A DNA stretch of 64,000 nucleotides from Methanomassiliicoccales archaeon RumEn M2. Lineage in GTDB: Archaea > Thermoplasmatota > Thermoplasmata > Methanomassiliicoccales > Methanomethylophilaceae. Below are positions 27,535-36,582 of the stretch, piece by piece. The stretch's first letter is position 1. Every line of letters starts with the position of its first letter. Position numbers and translations under genes: made by a program. The stretch spans positions 1 to 64,000 of the forward strand of contig LJKL01000009.1 in NCBI GenBank assembly GCA_001421175.1, in the 5' to 3' direction. The notes beneath the pieces were generated by a model. That model was not told the origin of the DNA. It saw only the letters and a list, made by a program, of their open reading frames with translations, and did no database searches.

Positions 27535-28461
27535 ATGAAGAAAACAGAAAAGATTTGGCTCGATGGGGAAATGGTCAGGTGGGAGGACGCGAATGTTCAC
27601 GTTCTTTCTCACGGTCTCAACTACGGAACGTCCGTTTTCGAGGGGATACGTGTCTACCAGACCGACAAAGGTCCCGCGGTCTTCAGACTGAGGGATCACA
27701 TGGCCCGGCTACTCGAGGGCTGCAGAGTCATGGCAATACCTTTGAAGTTCGGCGGAAAAGAGTACGGATTAGAAGAATTGATAGATGCTGTGAAACAGGT
27801 CGTCAGGGAGAACAAGGATGTTGACTACATCAAACCCTTCGTCTTCCTCAGGGGAGAGGATGTCGGACTGAACCCGGTCAACGTTCCCGCATCAATGTCC
27901 ATAACCGGGATAAACATGGGTATGTACCTGGGCAAGGACGCAGAGAAGGGCGCCAAGATAATAACGTCCTCCTGGCACAGGCCGGACAACCTCTGCGCGC
28001 CCGCAGGTGCGAAGATCGGCGGCACGTACGTCACGTCCTGTCTCGCGAAGAGGGAAGCGGTGGAGCAGGGCGCCAACGAAGCGGTCATGCTCAACAGCAA
28101 CGGCTATGTGGCGGAGTGCACGGGGGAGAACATATTCATCTACAAACGCGGCAGGATCTATACCCCGAAGCCGTCCAACAGCATCCTTGAGGGAATAACC
28201 CGCAACTCCGTGATACAGGTCGCAAGGGACCTGGGATACGAGGTCGTCGAGACGGATATGAGCAGAGTTGAGCTCCTGACATCCGATGAGGTCTGGATGA
28301 CCGGAACTGCGGCCGAGGTCGTTATCGTTACAACGATAGACAACCGCCCCGTCGGTAACGGCAGGCCCGGTAAGGTCGCCACGGAACTGCAGAAGAAGTT
28401 CGCCGATGTGGTGCGCGGCAAGGATGACAGATACGCATCCTGGATAGAGTACGTCAACTGA
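27535..28461 (+). CDS. ilvE: Branched-chain amino acid aminotransferase
   Basis: 308 aa fold-type IV PLP enzyme. It has the family landmarks VLSHGLNYGTSVFEGIR (near residue 25), FRLRDHMARL, the GAKIGGTY segment holding the PLP lysine, EAVMLNSNGYVAECTGENIF, and EVWMTGTAAEVV. It transfers the amino group between glutamate and leucine, isoleucine or valine. The ATG at 27535 is chosen because a GTGAT Shine-Dalgarno element lies at 27526-27530. A GC-rich hairpin directly at the stop codon probably ends transcription. Confidence 0.92.
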   Translation: MKKTEKIWLDGEMVRWEDANVHVLSHGLNYGTSVFEGIRVYQTDKGPAVFRLRDHMARLLEGCRVMAIPLKFGGKEYGLEELIDAVKQVVRENKDVDYIKPFVFLRGEDVGLNPVNVPASMSITGINMGMYLGKDAEKGAKIITSSWHRPDNLCAPAGAKIGGTYVTSCLAKREAVEQGANEAVMLNSNGYVAECTGENIFIYKRGRIYTPKPSNSILEGITRNSVIQVARDLGYEVVETDMSRVELLTSDEVWMTGTAAEVVIVTTIDNRPVGNGRPGKVATELQKKFADVVRGKDDRYASWIEYVN

Positions 28462-28479
28462 GAGGGGCCAACCCCTCTC
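28460..28479 (+). terminator. Hairpin at the end of ilvE
   Basis: A perfect 8-bp stem (GAGAGGGG and CCCCTCTC) closes a CCAA loop and overlaps the ilvE stop codon. No long T-run follows, so it may act as a 3' processing or stability element rather than a strict terminator. Confidence 0.5.
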
Positions 28480-28738
28480 ATTCAGAACGTTCTCCGGATC
28501 TCCGCCGGCAGTCTGCATGCCCGACAGTCCGAAGTAAGATAACCGTCTCGTTAGTATACCCGGACCTTTTGTAAAGCGGTCTACGGGAGGTTCAAGGATC
28601 GTCACGGGAGAAGATCTAAAGCATGCGGTTCGTTCGTATCCGGGACCGATATTCTCAAACCCTTTAAATCAACATCTTACAGGCAGTACGGCGGAGCTGG
28701 AACAGTCTGAGGCATGGATCATTTGCGGGATCGATATG
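28480..28738. other. Non-coding gap after ilvE
   Basis: No gene is recognised in these 259 bases. A TATA-like CCTTTAAATC near 28660 is the only promoter-like sequence and reads toward the convergent membrane-protein gene, so its meaning is unclear. Confidence 0.4.
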
Positions 28739-29323
28739 TCAGTCGTCGATCATACCGCTTCTCTTCTTTTTGATGTATGTTGCGATGAAACTTGCTATTA
28801 TGATGATGAACACGAACAGCAGGGTGTACAGGGTGGCATCGTCGCTGCTGAAGTACTCAAAGAAGAAGTTGCTCATCAGCATTATCATCCCGTATTTCAG
28901 TATGCATCCGATCACAATGTAGGACATAGCCTTGGAGAACTTCCATTCATCAATCAGGCTTATGAATGCGCCTGCGAAAGGTATCATCGGCGCGATGCGG
29001 TTGATAAGGAATATCCTTTCATCGTTCACGATCAGGAATTTTATGTACTTATCGGCTATGTTCTTTATTCTCTGGGGAACGCGTATGTGCTCCACCACCC
29101 AATACAAGGTGGTGAAACCGATAACCTCGGCGATCACCGCCGCCGCCAGAAGCTGCAGCCCGAAAGCCAGGGTGGGTTGGTAGATGAACCCTATTACGAA
29201 GAACAGCTCCGGAAGCGTAGGGAATATGAATGCATCTATCAGGAAGATCAGGAACACGCACAGCAGCATCCCGATATCGCCGTAGGGCCCGAATGCACCG
29301 TATATCCAATCGCTTATGAACAA
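28739..29323 (-). CDS. VTT/DedA-like small integral membrane protein
   Basis: 194 aa with about five hydrophobic segments. An early acidic re-entrant-like region is followed by FPTLPELFFVIGF, then PMIPFAGAFISL in the middle, and a basic KKKR end. This layout is like the VTT (SNARE-associated/DedA) family, implicated in lipid transport across membranes, including polyprenyl phosphate recycling in bacteria. In a glycan island, recycling of lipid carrier is an attractive role but is inferred. The match is to overall layout only, so the family is not certain. Confidence 0.6.
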   Translation of the reverse strand: MFISDWIYGAFGPYGDIGMLLCVFLIFLIDAFIFPTLPELFFVIGFIYQPTLAFGLQLLAAAVIAEVIGFTTLYWVVEHIRVPQRIKNIADKYIKFLIVNDERIFLINRIAPMIPFAGAFISLIDEWKFSKAMSYIVIGCILKYGMIMLMSNFFFEYFSSDDATLYTLLFVFIIIIASFIATYIKKKRSGMIDD

Positions 29324-29399
29324 ATCCAGCTCACTCCCCGGTCACTACACTCAACATCATTTCACTATTCCGGTACCGATCGCTTTATGAAAGGCACGG

Positions 29400-30368
29400 T
29401 CAAAGAGAGAATCTCTTCCCGTACACGATGTGGGTTCCGCCGTAATATACGTATGCAGTCACGGACCCAGACACGACGGTCGAGCCCGAATGAGAACCTT
29501 GGAATGACCCCGTCACGCATTCTATTGACCCGCGCACATCCGGCGTGATACCGGAGCAGACCGTCTGTGCCAGCGATACCCTTACCGCGTTATCCAGACT
29601 GCCCCCGAACACTGCCACCATGCCATTCCCGACGGACGCAAGGGATATGCTTGAGAAACCGTCATCCTGGAATCCCGGATACAAGGTGCCGGGAATAGCT
29701 ATCTTCAGGCCTCCGTACAGGCCGTCGGCATTCATGGAGAGCATCCTTCCGATATCCCTGTCATCAGAAGGCACGGATCCTCTCTCATTCTCGGTGTTAA
29801 CCGACGGGAAGCCGAAGAATCTTGTTCCCGGATCCGGAAGCATCGTGATCTGCCCGTCTGCATCGATGTAGGATGAATCGAGGACACCGCCTGCCCAATA
29901 AAGTACCCCCCCTCCCTTGACCCAGTCCACCGCCGTACTGTCTGTATTCGAGAATACCGTAGGCGGTAATATGCCGGACACAACGATTATGCCGATATCT
30001 ACGTTCGTCATAAGATCGGCGATCCCGTCCGCATCAACGATGACCGGCCTCTCCGCGTTGCGCCTGTCGAATTCAAGCATGAGCCTTTCGATGAATCTCT
30101 TCTGTGCGCTGTGGGGCTGATAAGAAGCAACTTCTTCATCATAGTATACGTATATTCCTTCAAGATCCGTTCCGTTCTCGAAGACGGTTATGGAGTATTC
30201 CACTGCTGCCGATGAGGAGAGCGTATATTCCACGTTGTCCCCTGTCCTGTCCATGTCGGAATCAAAGGAATTGGGGTTGGCCCAATATGCTATGCCTTGA
30301 CCGATCATCAGAAGAACGGTCAGCATTGCGAATAAGATGACAATAATGCGCCTATCCGTTGACAACAT
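29400..30368 (-). CDS. Membrane-anchored extracytoplasmic protein, paralogue of 19962-20981
   Basis: 322 aa. One N-terminal membrane anchor (IIVILFAMLTVLLMIGQGIAY, residues 8-28) is followed by a soluble domain outside the cell. It shares with the 19962 protein the order of features EYS-GTDLEGIYVYYDEEV, VVSGILPPTVF, WVKGGGVLYWAGGVLD, FFGFPS and a C-terminal YVYYGG-YGKRF segment. No known family was recognised. Its start overlaps the end of the GT-C-like gene by 17 bases, repeating the arrangement of the first copy. It is likely to serve together with that enzyme. Confidence 0.75.
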   Translation of the reverse strand: MLSTDRRIIVILFAMLTVLLMIGQGIAYWANPNSFDSDMDRTGDNVEYTLSSSAAVEYSITVFENGTDLEGIYVYYDEEVASYQPHSAQKRFIERLMLEFDRRNAERPVIVDADGIADLMTNVDIGIIVVSGILPPTVFSNTDSTAVDWVKGGGVLYWAGGVLDSSYIDADGQITMLPDPGTRFFGFPSVNTENERGSVPSDDRDIGRMLSMNADGLYGGLKIAIPGTLYPGFQDDGFSSISLASVGNGMVAVFGGSLDNAVRVSLAQTVCSGITPDVRGSIECVTGSFQGSHSGSTVVSGSVTAYVYYGGTHIVYGKRFSL

Positions 30369-31755
30369 GCTCCCTCCTCCTCAGATAGATGTACAGGAAG
30401 ATCATCCATATTCCCACTCCCTCTATTATTCCCGTTATAATGAAGAGCAACTGTTGGAAAGGCATCCCGAATACCGGCACATGCATGGATTCCATGAGGA
30501 ATATCACAGTACCAAGCTCGATGATGTCGGTATAGGCACCTAAGCTCAAAAGCAGGGAGAAGTTACTGGTGGAGAATGCGAACAGAACAGCACCGACAGA
30601 CATCACCACCCACGGAATGATCAGCCTGCAGTCCTTTGCGATTATGTGGTATGCAAGGAACGGTATGATTATCAGAAGATACTGCGGGGAAGGCACCCAT
30701 GCCAAAGAGAATGTGGTGGTTACGAGGGCCAAGAGTAGAAGCCTGTCATCGAGCTCTTCCTCGGTCTTGTCCTTGCCGCCGGTATACATCCTGTATGCGA
30801 GATAGCAAATGCCGGGGAGGATCACAAATTGGACAAGGGTAACTATTCTCATGCCGCCGGAAGAAAGCAGGGCGAACAGATCCTGTTCGTTTTCTGTGGG
30901 GACGGATGCACCCCCGACTCTTGCCGTGATGAAAAAGAACGACTCCGCGAATGTCCCGTCCAGCAGCATAGGGGCGTAGATGAGCAACGTGATGATCAGT
31001 GCGCCTGCCGCCATCTTCATGATATTCTTCCCGATCGCGTTCCTGTCTCCTCTGTGCCGGGCCAAGGTGTACGCTACTAAGACGACTATGAGATATGCCG
31101 GGAACAGTTTGGTGAATGTCGCGGTGGCAATGGACATGCCTGCGAGAAGGTAATGTTCTTTACGGAGAAGCATCACGGAGAGGAGCGTGAACAAGACGGA
31201 AAAGGTATCGAACGTCGCATGTATCGATGACATATAGATCACGATGGGGCACAGGAACCACAATGCTGCGCCGGTTGCGGCTTTGCGTTCGTCACCGGTC
31301 TTCTCCTTCACAAGGGAATAGAGCATCCATGCGACCAGTACGTCGGAGAGTATCAGCGGGACCTTGATCAGAATATTGAACTCGATGGTCGTAACGATCG
31401 CAGTGGATGTGTAGCAGTTCTCGAAGAGTTCTATGCCCGGCAGCAGCTCCTCGAAGAAACCGCCCATGGAAGTTATTCCGAGCAATACGTTCCCGATAAA
31501 ACCCACGGCCCCCAGGATGTAACCCCAGACAGGCGAATAATAATAGCCGGGCATATCATACAACCCGTCCCCGCTCATGATGTTCTGTATGGTCGTCGCC
31601 CAGAATGAGATGTCATATGCGTAGGTCAGTAAAGGCATCAGGATCAGGCGTATCATAAGGCCTGTCATGATCACCGGGAGGAGAGGGTGCCTCACCGAAC
31701 GTACAAAACGTTCCTTAAAGCGGTCGCCCGTACACCCCTGTTCCATACTTTGCAT
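30352..31755 (-). CDS. Polytopic membrane glycosyltransferase (GT-C like), paralogue of 18624-19969
   Basis: About 467 aa with ten or more hydrophobic helices. After the first helix it reads YAYDISFWATTIQ, and near the middle it has LWFLCPIVIYMSSIHATFDTF, followed by ATATFTKLFPAYLIV. The copy at 18624 has DASFW, FFLSPLIIW and TLTKVFPILIS in the same order. This is the pattern of GT-C (GT39/GT87-like) mannosyltransferases acting on the outer face of the membrane with lipid-linked donors. ATG 31755 is chosen; a TTG at 31785 is possible. It is divergent from the GT4 gene at 31827. Confidence 0.8.
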   Translation of the reverse strand: MQSMEQGCTGDRFKERFVRSVRHPLLPVIMTGLMIRLILMPLLTYAYDISFWATTIQNIMSGDGLYDMPGYYYSPVWGYILGAVGFIGNVLLGITSMGGFFEELLPGIELFENCYTSTAIVTTIEFNILIKVPLILSDVLVAWMLYSLVKEKTGDERKAATGAALWFLCPIVIYMSSIHATFDTFSVLFTLLSVMLLRKEHYLLAGMSIATATFTKLFPAYLIVVLVAYTLARHRGDRNAIGKNIMKMAAGALIITLLIYAPMLLDGTFAESFFFITARVGGASVPTENEQDLFALLSSGGMRIVTLVQFVILPGICYLAYRMYTGGKDKTEEELDDRLLLLALVTTTFSLAWVPSPQYLLIIIPFLAYHIIAKDCRLIIPWVVMSVGAVLFAFSTSNFSLLLSLGAYTDIIELGTVIFLMESMHVPVFGMPFQQLLFIITGIIEGVGIWMIFLYIYLRRREHVVNG

Positions 31756-31826
31756 AATAAAGTGTTGTCTTATATTTTGTTGCAAATGTGCGACATATAA
31801 TTAACGGATATACCGGTGAGGCGCTG

Positions 31827-32957
31827 ATGAGGATCGCGATGGTAACGGACAGCTTCTATCCCACTCGGGACGGAGTGGTAACTTCTCTGTGTATAACCAA
31901 GAAGGGTCTGGAAGACCGGGGCCACGAGGTATTCGTTGTGGCGCCGGACCCGGGGGAGGAGCACAGGCTCCCCGGCGTGAATTATTTCCCTGCCGTCTCA
32001 TTCAGCAAGTACAAAGGATACTATGTTCCGATATTCCCTTCGAACAAGAGGGAGATACTGGAATCCCTGGATGTCGATATCATACATGTGCACGGTGTCG
32101 CCGTGATGGCGCTGAAAGCGCTGATAGCCGCAAGGGCGATCAAGAAACCTCTTGTACTGACATTCCACACGTCTGTCGGCGATACGATGCAGTATTATTC
32201 ACCTATAAAGATGCCAAGGGAGGTCTCCGACAGGCTCGTGTGGACATATCTTCGCTATCTCCTCAAAGGACCGCTCGCGGTCATAGCGCCCACGGAGCCC
32301 GTGGCCGAGGAACTAAAGAGGATGGGCGTCAGAACGAGGAGGACGGCGGTGATCCCCACCGGATCGGATGTTGGCCGATTCAATCCGTCCAACGACGGGA
32401 CGGCAGTGAGGGAGAAGCTCGGGCTCAAAGGGAAGAAGGTGCTCATATACGTAGGCAGGATCTCATTCGAGAAGAATATAGGTGAGATCGTTGAAGTGAT
32501 GCCACTGCTTGACGATACGATTCTCATGTTGGTGGGCAAAGGTCCGGCTGAGGAAATGCTGAGGACAAAGGCTGAGGCCCTCGGAGTGGGTGACCGGGTC
32601 ATATTCCCTGGTTTCGTCTCAGATGAGGAACTCCCCAGCTATTATGCTGCCGCGGACGCTGCGATATCAGCCTCGAGATTCGAGACCCAGGGGCTATCGA
32701 TAATAGAGGCCATGGCCACCGGTCTTCCCGTGGTGTGCGTCAACGAGAGGGCCTTCAGTTCCTTCGTGGAGGACGGGAAGAATGGATTCCTTTTCGAGGA
32801 TAATATGCTGGAGGCGATCGAAAAGGCTCTGAACGCATCCTCTGAGATAAGAGAGGAAGCAAGACGAACCGCGGAAAGGTTCTCCATTGCAGCTTCGGCA
32901 AAGGAGCTGGAAGACCTTTACAATGATGCGATAATGTCCGCCGACGGAAAGGAATAG
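31827..32957 (+). CDS. GT4 family glycosyltransferase (lipid glucosyl/mannosyltransferase-like)
   Basis: 376 aa. It starts MRIAMVTDSFYPTRDGVVTSL, has HVHGVAVMALKALIAA, LTFHTSVGDTMQYY, IPTGSDVGRF, VGRISFEKNI and the donor-site SRFETQGLSIIEAMATGLPVV. This is the layout of GT4 enzymes that glycosylate diacylglycerol or archaeal lipids, or PimB-like mannosyltransferases. The role here may be a glycolipid or the surface glycan. The start at 31827 matches the family N-terminus. Confidence 0.87.
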   Translation: MRIAMVTDSFYPTRDGVVTSLCITKKGLEDRGHEVFVVAPDPGEEHRLPGVNYFPAVSFSKYKGYYVPIFPSNKREILESLDVDIIHVHGVAVMALKALIAARAIKKPLVLTFHTSVGDTMQYYSPIKMPREVSDRLVWTYLRYLLKGPLAVIAPTEPVAEELKRMGVRTRRTAVIPTGSDVGRFNPSNDGTAVREKLGLKGKKVLIYVGRISFEKNIGEIVEVMPLLDDTILMLVGKGPAEEMLRTKAEALGVGDRVIFPGFVSDEELPSYYAAADAAISASRFETQGLSIIEAMATGLPVVCVNERAFSSFVEDGKNGFLFEDNMLEAIEKALNASSEIREEARRTAERFSIAASAKELEDLYNDAIMSADGKE

Positions 32958-33085
32958 ACGGTGTTAAATCCGTTCTTATCGATATGCGCATACTAACGCG
33001 TGTACTGCTGCCTGCAGGACCATACACGGAGATAGGAATAAGTTCGGCAAGGACAATCCTCCCGAATCAGGAATACGGTGGATGA

Positions 33086-34152
33086 ATGAGAATAGTGGAC
33101 GTTAATCCCTTCTTCCACCCCTTCAGGGGGGGAATAGAGATGAGGATGAAGGATACGAACAGGATCCTGGCGGAACGGGGGCACGATGTGACCGTGGTGA
33201 CGGGGAGGCTTCCCGGGACCGCCGAGGAGGAGTTCATGGACGGCTACAGGGTCATACGTCTGGAATCCAGATTCGTGAACATATACAATCCTCCTTACAT
33301 ATCATCGAAGAACGTACTCGAGACTCTGAATGATCTGGATGCGGACGTGGTCAATTACAATTACAGATGGGCGCCGTCTTATAACAAGGACCTGGGAGCT
33401 TACGAAGGCAAGAAGGTCTTCACGGATCATAACACCTGGGGAGAGGGAGCGGGCATCCAGTCGATGCTCTCCAGGATCAACGATGAAATGTTCAGGAAGC
33501 ATATGGAGGCGTTTGATCACATAATATGCGTCAGCGAGCATCTGCGCAGGGATCTGATCCAAAGAGGGTTCCCCGATGCGAAGATATCGACGATACCGAA
33601 CTGCCTGAACGAACTGCCCGAAATGAGGGGGAGGAAGATTTCATACTCTCTCTGGGGCGCATAGTAAGGGTGAAGGGCCTGGATTATCTGGTAGAGGCGA
33701 TGAGGGGCATAGATTCCAAGCTCATCATATGCGGCAGAGGACCCGATCTGAACAGGATATCGAAGCTGGTCTCCAGGAATGGTCTGGAGGATAAAGTGGA
33801 GATTCGGGGATGGGTCAGCGAGGAAGAGAAGGCGGGGCTGATGGGTTCCTGCAAGGTGTTCGTGATGCCGTCCCTGTTCGAAGCGATGGGGATCGCCGCC
33901 CTGGAGGCCATATCATACGGCAGGCCCGTTGTTTGTACGGATGTCAACGGCCTTCCGGAAACCGTGGGAGAGGCTGCCCGCATAATCAGACCGAAGGACC
34001 CGAAGGCGATATCCGACGCCGTCAACGCTTTACTCGACGACCCTGCGGAACGTGAGAGAATGGGGAATCTGGCACGTGCTCGGGCAGGAAGGTTCCTGTG
34101 GAAGGATCACATAGGGAAAATAGAGGAGATATACGAAAAGGTGGCCCGTTAG
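33086..34152 (+). CDS. GT4 family glycosyltransferase, frameshifted
   Basis: GT-B enzyme of about 355 aa once repaired. N-terminal domain: MRIVDVNPFFHPFRGGIEMR, VFTDHNTWGEGAG and HIICVSEHLRRDL. C-terminal domain: FILSLGRIVRVKGLDYLVEA, IICGRGPDL and PSLFEAMGIAALEAISYGRPVV. The first frame stops at 33664. Adding one G to the G5 run at 33627-33631 joins the two halves exactly at the linker (EMRGEEDFILSLG). The gene lies downstream of another GT4, after a 128-base gap in which nothing was recognised. Both domains are otherwise well conserved. Confidence 0.85.
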
Positions 34153-34883
34153 TCTTTCAATCTGCCTATCTCTTCGCAGATATCCTCGTACTCGGGATCA
34201 TCAGGCGATATGCATCTTCTGTCCCATCTCTTGCCCATGACAGCCATCCTCCCTTCGAACCACATGCCGGATATCTCTTTGCAGAATCTCCTCTTCCTGA
34301 GGGTAACTGCGCCTATGGCGACGACGATCAGTGCACCGACGGCGTCCATCGTCGTGTCCGTAAGTGTATCGAAGGCATCTATATCCTGCATATGATTGGA
34401 TGAGACAAGGAAATCCACGGCCCCTTCGAACAGCTCCCATGCGTTCCCTATGCCGACCGTGATTAGGAAGGTTGCGAGCAGGAATGCGGGTTTGGGCAGA
34501 GATATATGGTCCGTGTGGCATTCGATGGCACCCAGTGCGATGAATACCAATATGGCCACGAGCATTGAGGACAGCATGTGCGTGAATTCGTCCCACCACC
34601 AGAAGTAATGATAGAATCCCAAGAACAGCGATATGCCGTACATCATCACGTTCAGGGAAACAGGTATTATGAGCCAGTATGGCGCAATGAACCATCCTTT
34701 CCTTTTGAGCAGCGGCAGTATGGTTACCATGGCCGCACAGAATATGTTGGTGAATCCCACGTACCATTCCGTGGAAGACCCGTGATTGTAGCCCAGGAAC
34801 CCCATGGCCGAGAATACAAGCATGATCCCGGGGAGGACGTACAGAACGACATTGTCAAGATGCCCCCACGCCTTGTTTCTCAT
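34149..34883 (-). CDS. Polytopic membrane protein of unknown function
   Basis: 244 aa with about seven membrane spans. It includes FWWWDEFTHMLSSMLVAI and NAWELFEGAVDFL followed by a TDTTMDAVGALI segment, a pattern of conserved acidic and His residues in helices reminiscent of YjdF/DUF2238-type proteins. The C-terminal 45 residues are charged and cytoplasmic. Its start overlaps the stop of the next upstream membrane gene (ATGA), so they are co-translated. The function is not recognised. Confidence 0.65.
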   Translation of the reverse strand: MRNKAWGHLDNVVLYVLPGIMLVFSAMGFLGYNHGSSTEWYVGFTNIFCAAMVTILPLLKRKGWFIAPYWLIIPVSLNVMMYGISLFLGFYHYFWWWDEFTHMLSSMLVAILVFIALGAIECHTDHISLPKPAFLLATFLITVGIGNAWELFEGAVDFLVSSNHMQDIDAFDTLTDTTMDAVGALIVVAIGAVTLRKRRFCKEISGMWFEGRMAVMGKRWDRRCISPDDPEYEDICEEIGRLKD

Positions 34884-35464
34884 AAGCCCCCCTCCAGAAG
34901 AGCCTCTTTGGTGATGAGTCTCACGTTCTGTTTTTTCATTATCCTGTTCACCAAAATGATGACCACAACGGATGTTATGAATGAAGCACCGAACTGAACG
35001 ATGATATCATTGTTGACAATGATCTCTGAGCGTATCTCCTCGATTCGTATCACATATGTGACTATGGCTGCGAAGGATGCGATAGCCATTGAGAAGAAAA
35101 CGGAGAACGTCGCAAAGAGCATCCTGTCCTGGCGCATCCCCATGAAAGCGATCATCTCCGCGATGATGAGCATGGCCACGAATATGTTCGGCAGGGTTTC
35201 CAGGAAAGCCGCCACCGTGCCCTTCAAGCCCAGGAAGGGAGACAGCGTTCCGATCACAAGCGATATGAGAGTGACAACCGTGATCCAAACCCTGAGATGC
35301 TCCTCGCGGACGATGGACCGGTATGACGATATGCCGAAAAGGACGATGCATATGGCGCAGGACGTAACGGTAATCGTTTCTGTCTGTCTGAGGTTGATCA
35401 CCAACAGGATGATCGATAGGATCATTGCTGTTACAGAAACATGACTGCTTTTCATGATATTCAC
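34880..35464 (-). CDS. Small polytopic membrane protein of unknown function
   Basis: 194 aa with about five to six hydrophobic segments (for example AMILSIILLVINL near residue 12 and ITSVVVIILVNRI near 160), and a short charged tail. No family was recognised. It is translationally coupled to the membrane protein at 34149-34883, and the two probably form a complex or act in one process. It is divergent from the ribosomal gene cluster, which begins 300 bases away. Confidence 0.6.
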   Translation of the reverse strand: MNIMKSSHVSVTAMILSIILLVINLRQTETITVTSCAICIVLFGISSYRSIVREEHLRVWITVVTLISLVIGTLSPFLGLKGTVAAFLETLPNIFVAMLIIAEMIAFMGMRQDRMLFATFSVFFSMAIASFAAIVTYVIRIEEIRSEIIVNNDIIVQFGASFITSVVVIILVNRIMKKQNVRLITKEALLEGGL

Positions 35465-35683
35465 GTGAATTTATCTAACTAGATTGGGAACATGGATAAA
35501 TATTTTCATAATGTCCCCGCGTTATTACGGTGTCCCGGACCATCAGACATCTCTTGACGCACACAGCAGAATGATACGTATCATGCGGGGAGCACCATCC
35601 CTTCAAAAACCAACCACCTTCCCCTTGCGTTTGTGAGCGCTATATGCTATTTTAAGGCATGACAGGGTGTGTGAGGAACAACC

Positions 35684-35764
35684 AATAAATACATCCATCG
35701 GATAGTGCCGTTGCTCTTCTGAGCCGATGAATAATGAAGGCGCAAGCCTGAAAGAGGTAATAGA
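35684..35764 (+). promoter_or_regulatory. Promoter and kink-turn-like leader of the L7Ae gene
   Basis: A TATA-like AATAAATAC at 35684-35692 would start transcription near 35712. The leader then contains GA, a 4-bp stem AGGC/GCCT closed by a GCAA tetraloop, and a second GA (35736-35751). Two GA dinucleotides flanking a short helix are the core of a kink-turn, the RNA fold that L7Ae binds. The ribosome site AGAGGT (35754-35759) is directly beside it, so L7Ae binding could block its own translation. The outer helix is weak (CTCTT at 35714 could pair with AAGAG), so this is a candidate only. The rest of the 300-base gap (35465-35683) shows nothing recognisable. Confidence 0.5.
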
Positions 35765-36130
35765 ATGTCTATATTCGTTAAATTCGAGACCCCGAAGGAG
35801 ATTTCGGACAAAGCATACTCTCTGGCCGAGATCGCCAGGGACAGCGGGAAGATAAAGAAAGGTACCAACGAGGTCACCAAAGCCGTAGAGCGCGGATCCG
35901 CCTCCATAGTCATAATGGCAGAGGACGTGGACCCCCCTGAGATACTGGCTCATATACCTGCTCTTTGCGACGAGAGAGGCGTTGTGTATGTTTACGTACC
36001 AAACAAGATTGAGCTCGGTAACGCCATAGGCCTCGAGAAGCCCACAGCATCCATAGCGATAACCGATGTCGGTAAGGGCAAGACCTTGTGTGATGACATC
36101 GTCAATGCAGTCAAGGCCCTGAAGAAATAA
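35765..36130 (+). CDS. rpl7ae: Ribosomal protein L7Ae
   Basis: 121 aa, normal length. Typical L7Ae pieces are present: [30 protein letters not shown] (around residues 37-66, here in two parts), [11 protein letters not shown] and [15 protein letters not shown]. It is part of the large ribosomal subunit and also of box C/D and H/ACA guide RNPs and RNase P in archaea, binding kink-turns. It is first in the cluster with S28e and L24e. The leader holds a possible kink-turn next to the ribosome site. No frameshift was seen. Confidence 0.95.
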   Translation: MSIFVKFETPKEISDKAYSLAEIARDSGKIKKGTNEVTKAVERGSASIVIMAEDVDPPEILAHIPALCDERGVVYVYVPNKIELGNAIGLEKPTASIAITDVGKGKTLCDDIVNAVKALKK

Positions 36131-36141
36131 GGTGATCTGAC

Positions 36142-36354
36142 ATGGTAGACGTTGACAGCATCCCGTCGGAAGTGGTCGAGATAATCGGCCGCACCGGAAT
36201 GACGGGAGAAGCCACCCAGGTAAAGGTCCGTGTCCTTGACGGTCGTGACAAGGGAAGGATCATCACCAGGAATATCATGGGTCCTGTCCGCATGGGCGAC
36301 ATCCTCATGCTGAGGGAGACGTCCAGAGAGGCCAGGAAGCTCGGGTCGAGGTGA
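36142..36354 (+). CDS. rps28e: Ribosomal protein S28e
   Basis: 70 aa, full length for S28e. It reads [20 protein letters not shown] followed by [16 protein letters not shown] and a [17 protein letters not shown] end, all diagnostic. It is a small-subunit protein at the mRNA exit side. It lies 11 bases after L7Ae with its own Shine-Dalgarno element (GGTGAT), in the order L7Ae-S28e-L24e that is standard in archaea. Confidence 0.95.
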   Translation: MVDVDSIPSEVVEIIGRTGMTGEATQVKVRVLDGRDKGRIITRNIMGPVRMGDILMLRETSREARKLGSR

Positions 36355-36359
36355 TTCGC

Positions 36360-36578
36360 ATGGTAGAGATCAGAAAATGCTCCTTCTGCGGGAAGGAGAT
36401 TGAGATGGGCACGGGTAAGATGTACGTCAAGAAGGACGGCACCGTGCTGAACTTCTGCGCCAGCAAGTGCCAGAAGAACATGGTGGATCTTAAGAGAGTA
36501 CCCAGGAAGACCGCTTGGACCGAGAAGTTCGCAACCGAGAAGGCCGCGAAGCTGAAGGCCGCGGAAAAGAAGGAGTGA
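36360..36578 (+). CDS. rpl24e: Ribosomal protein L24e
   Basis: 72 aa. The zinc-finger cysteines are visible in [13 protein letters not shown] and [10 protein letters not shown] (CxxC plus CxxxC), followed by a lysine-rich tail. It is a large-subunit protein. The ATG at 36360 fits the family start ([11 protein letters not shown]) and is preferred over a GTG at 36351 that overlaps S28e. The ndk gene follows 4 bases after the stop. Confidence 0.95.
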   Translation: MVEIRKCSFCGKEIEMGTGKMYVKKDGTVLNFCASKCQKNMVDLKRVPRKTAWTEKFATEKAAKLKAAEKKE

Positions 36579-36582
36579 TCCC

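Noticed and set aside
35712-35760. Possible box C/D guide RNA upstream of L7Ae (CTGA and GATGA words)
   Set aside because: No proper C box upstream at the right spacing and no terminal stem; the words are better explained by the kink-turn-like leader.
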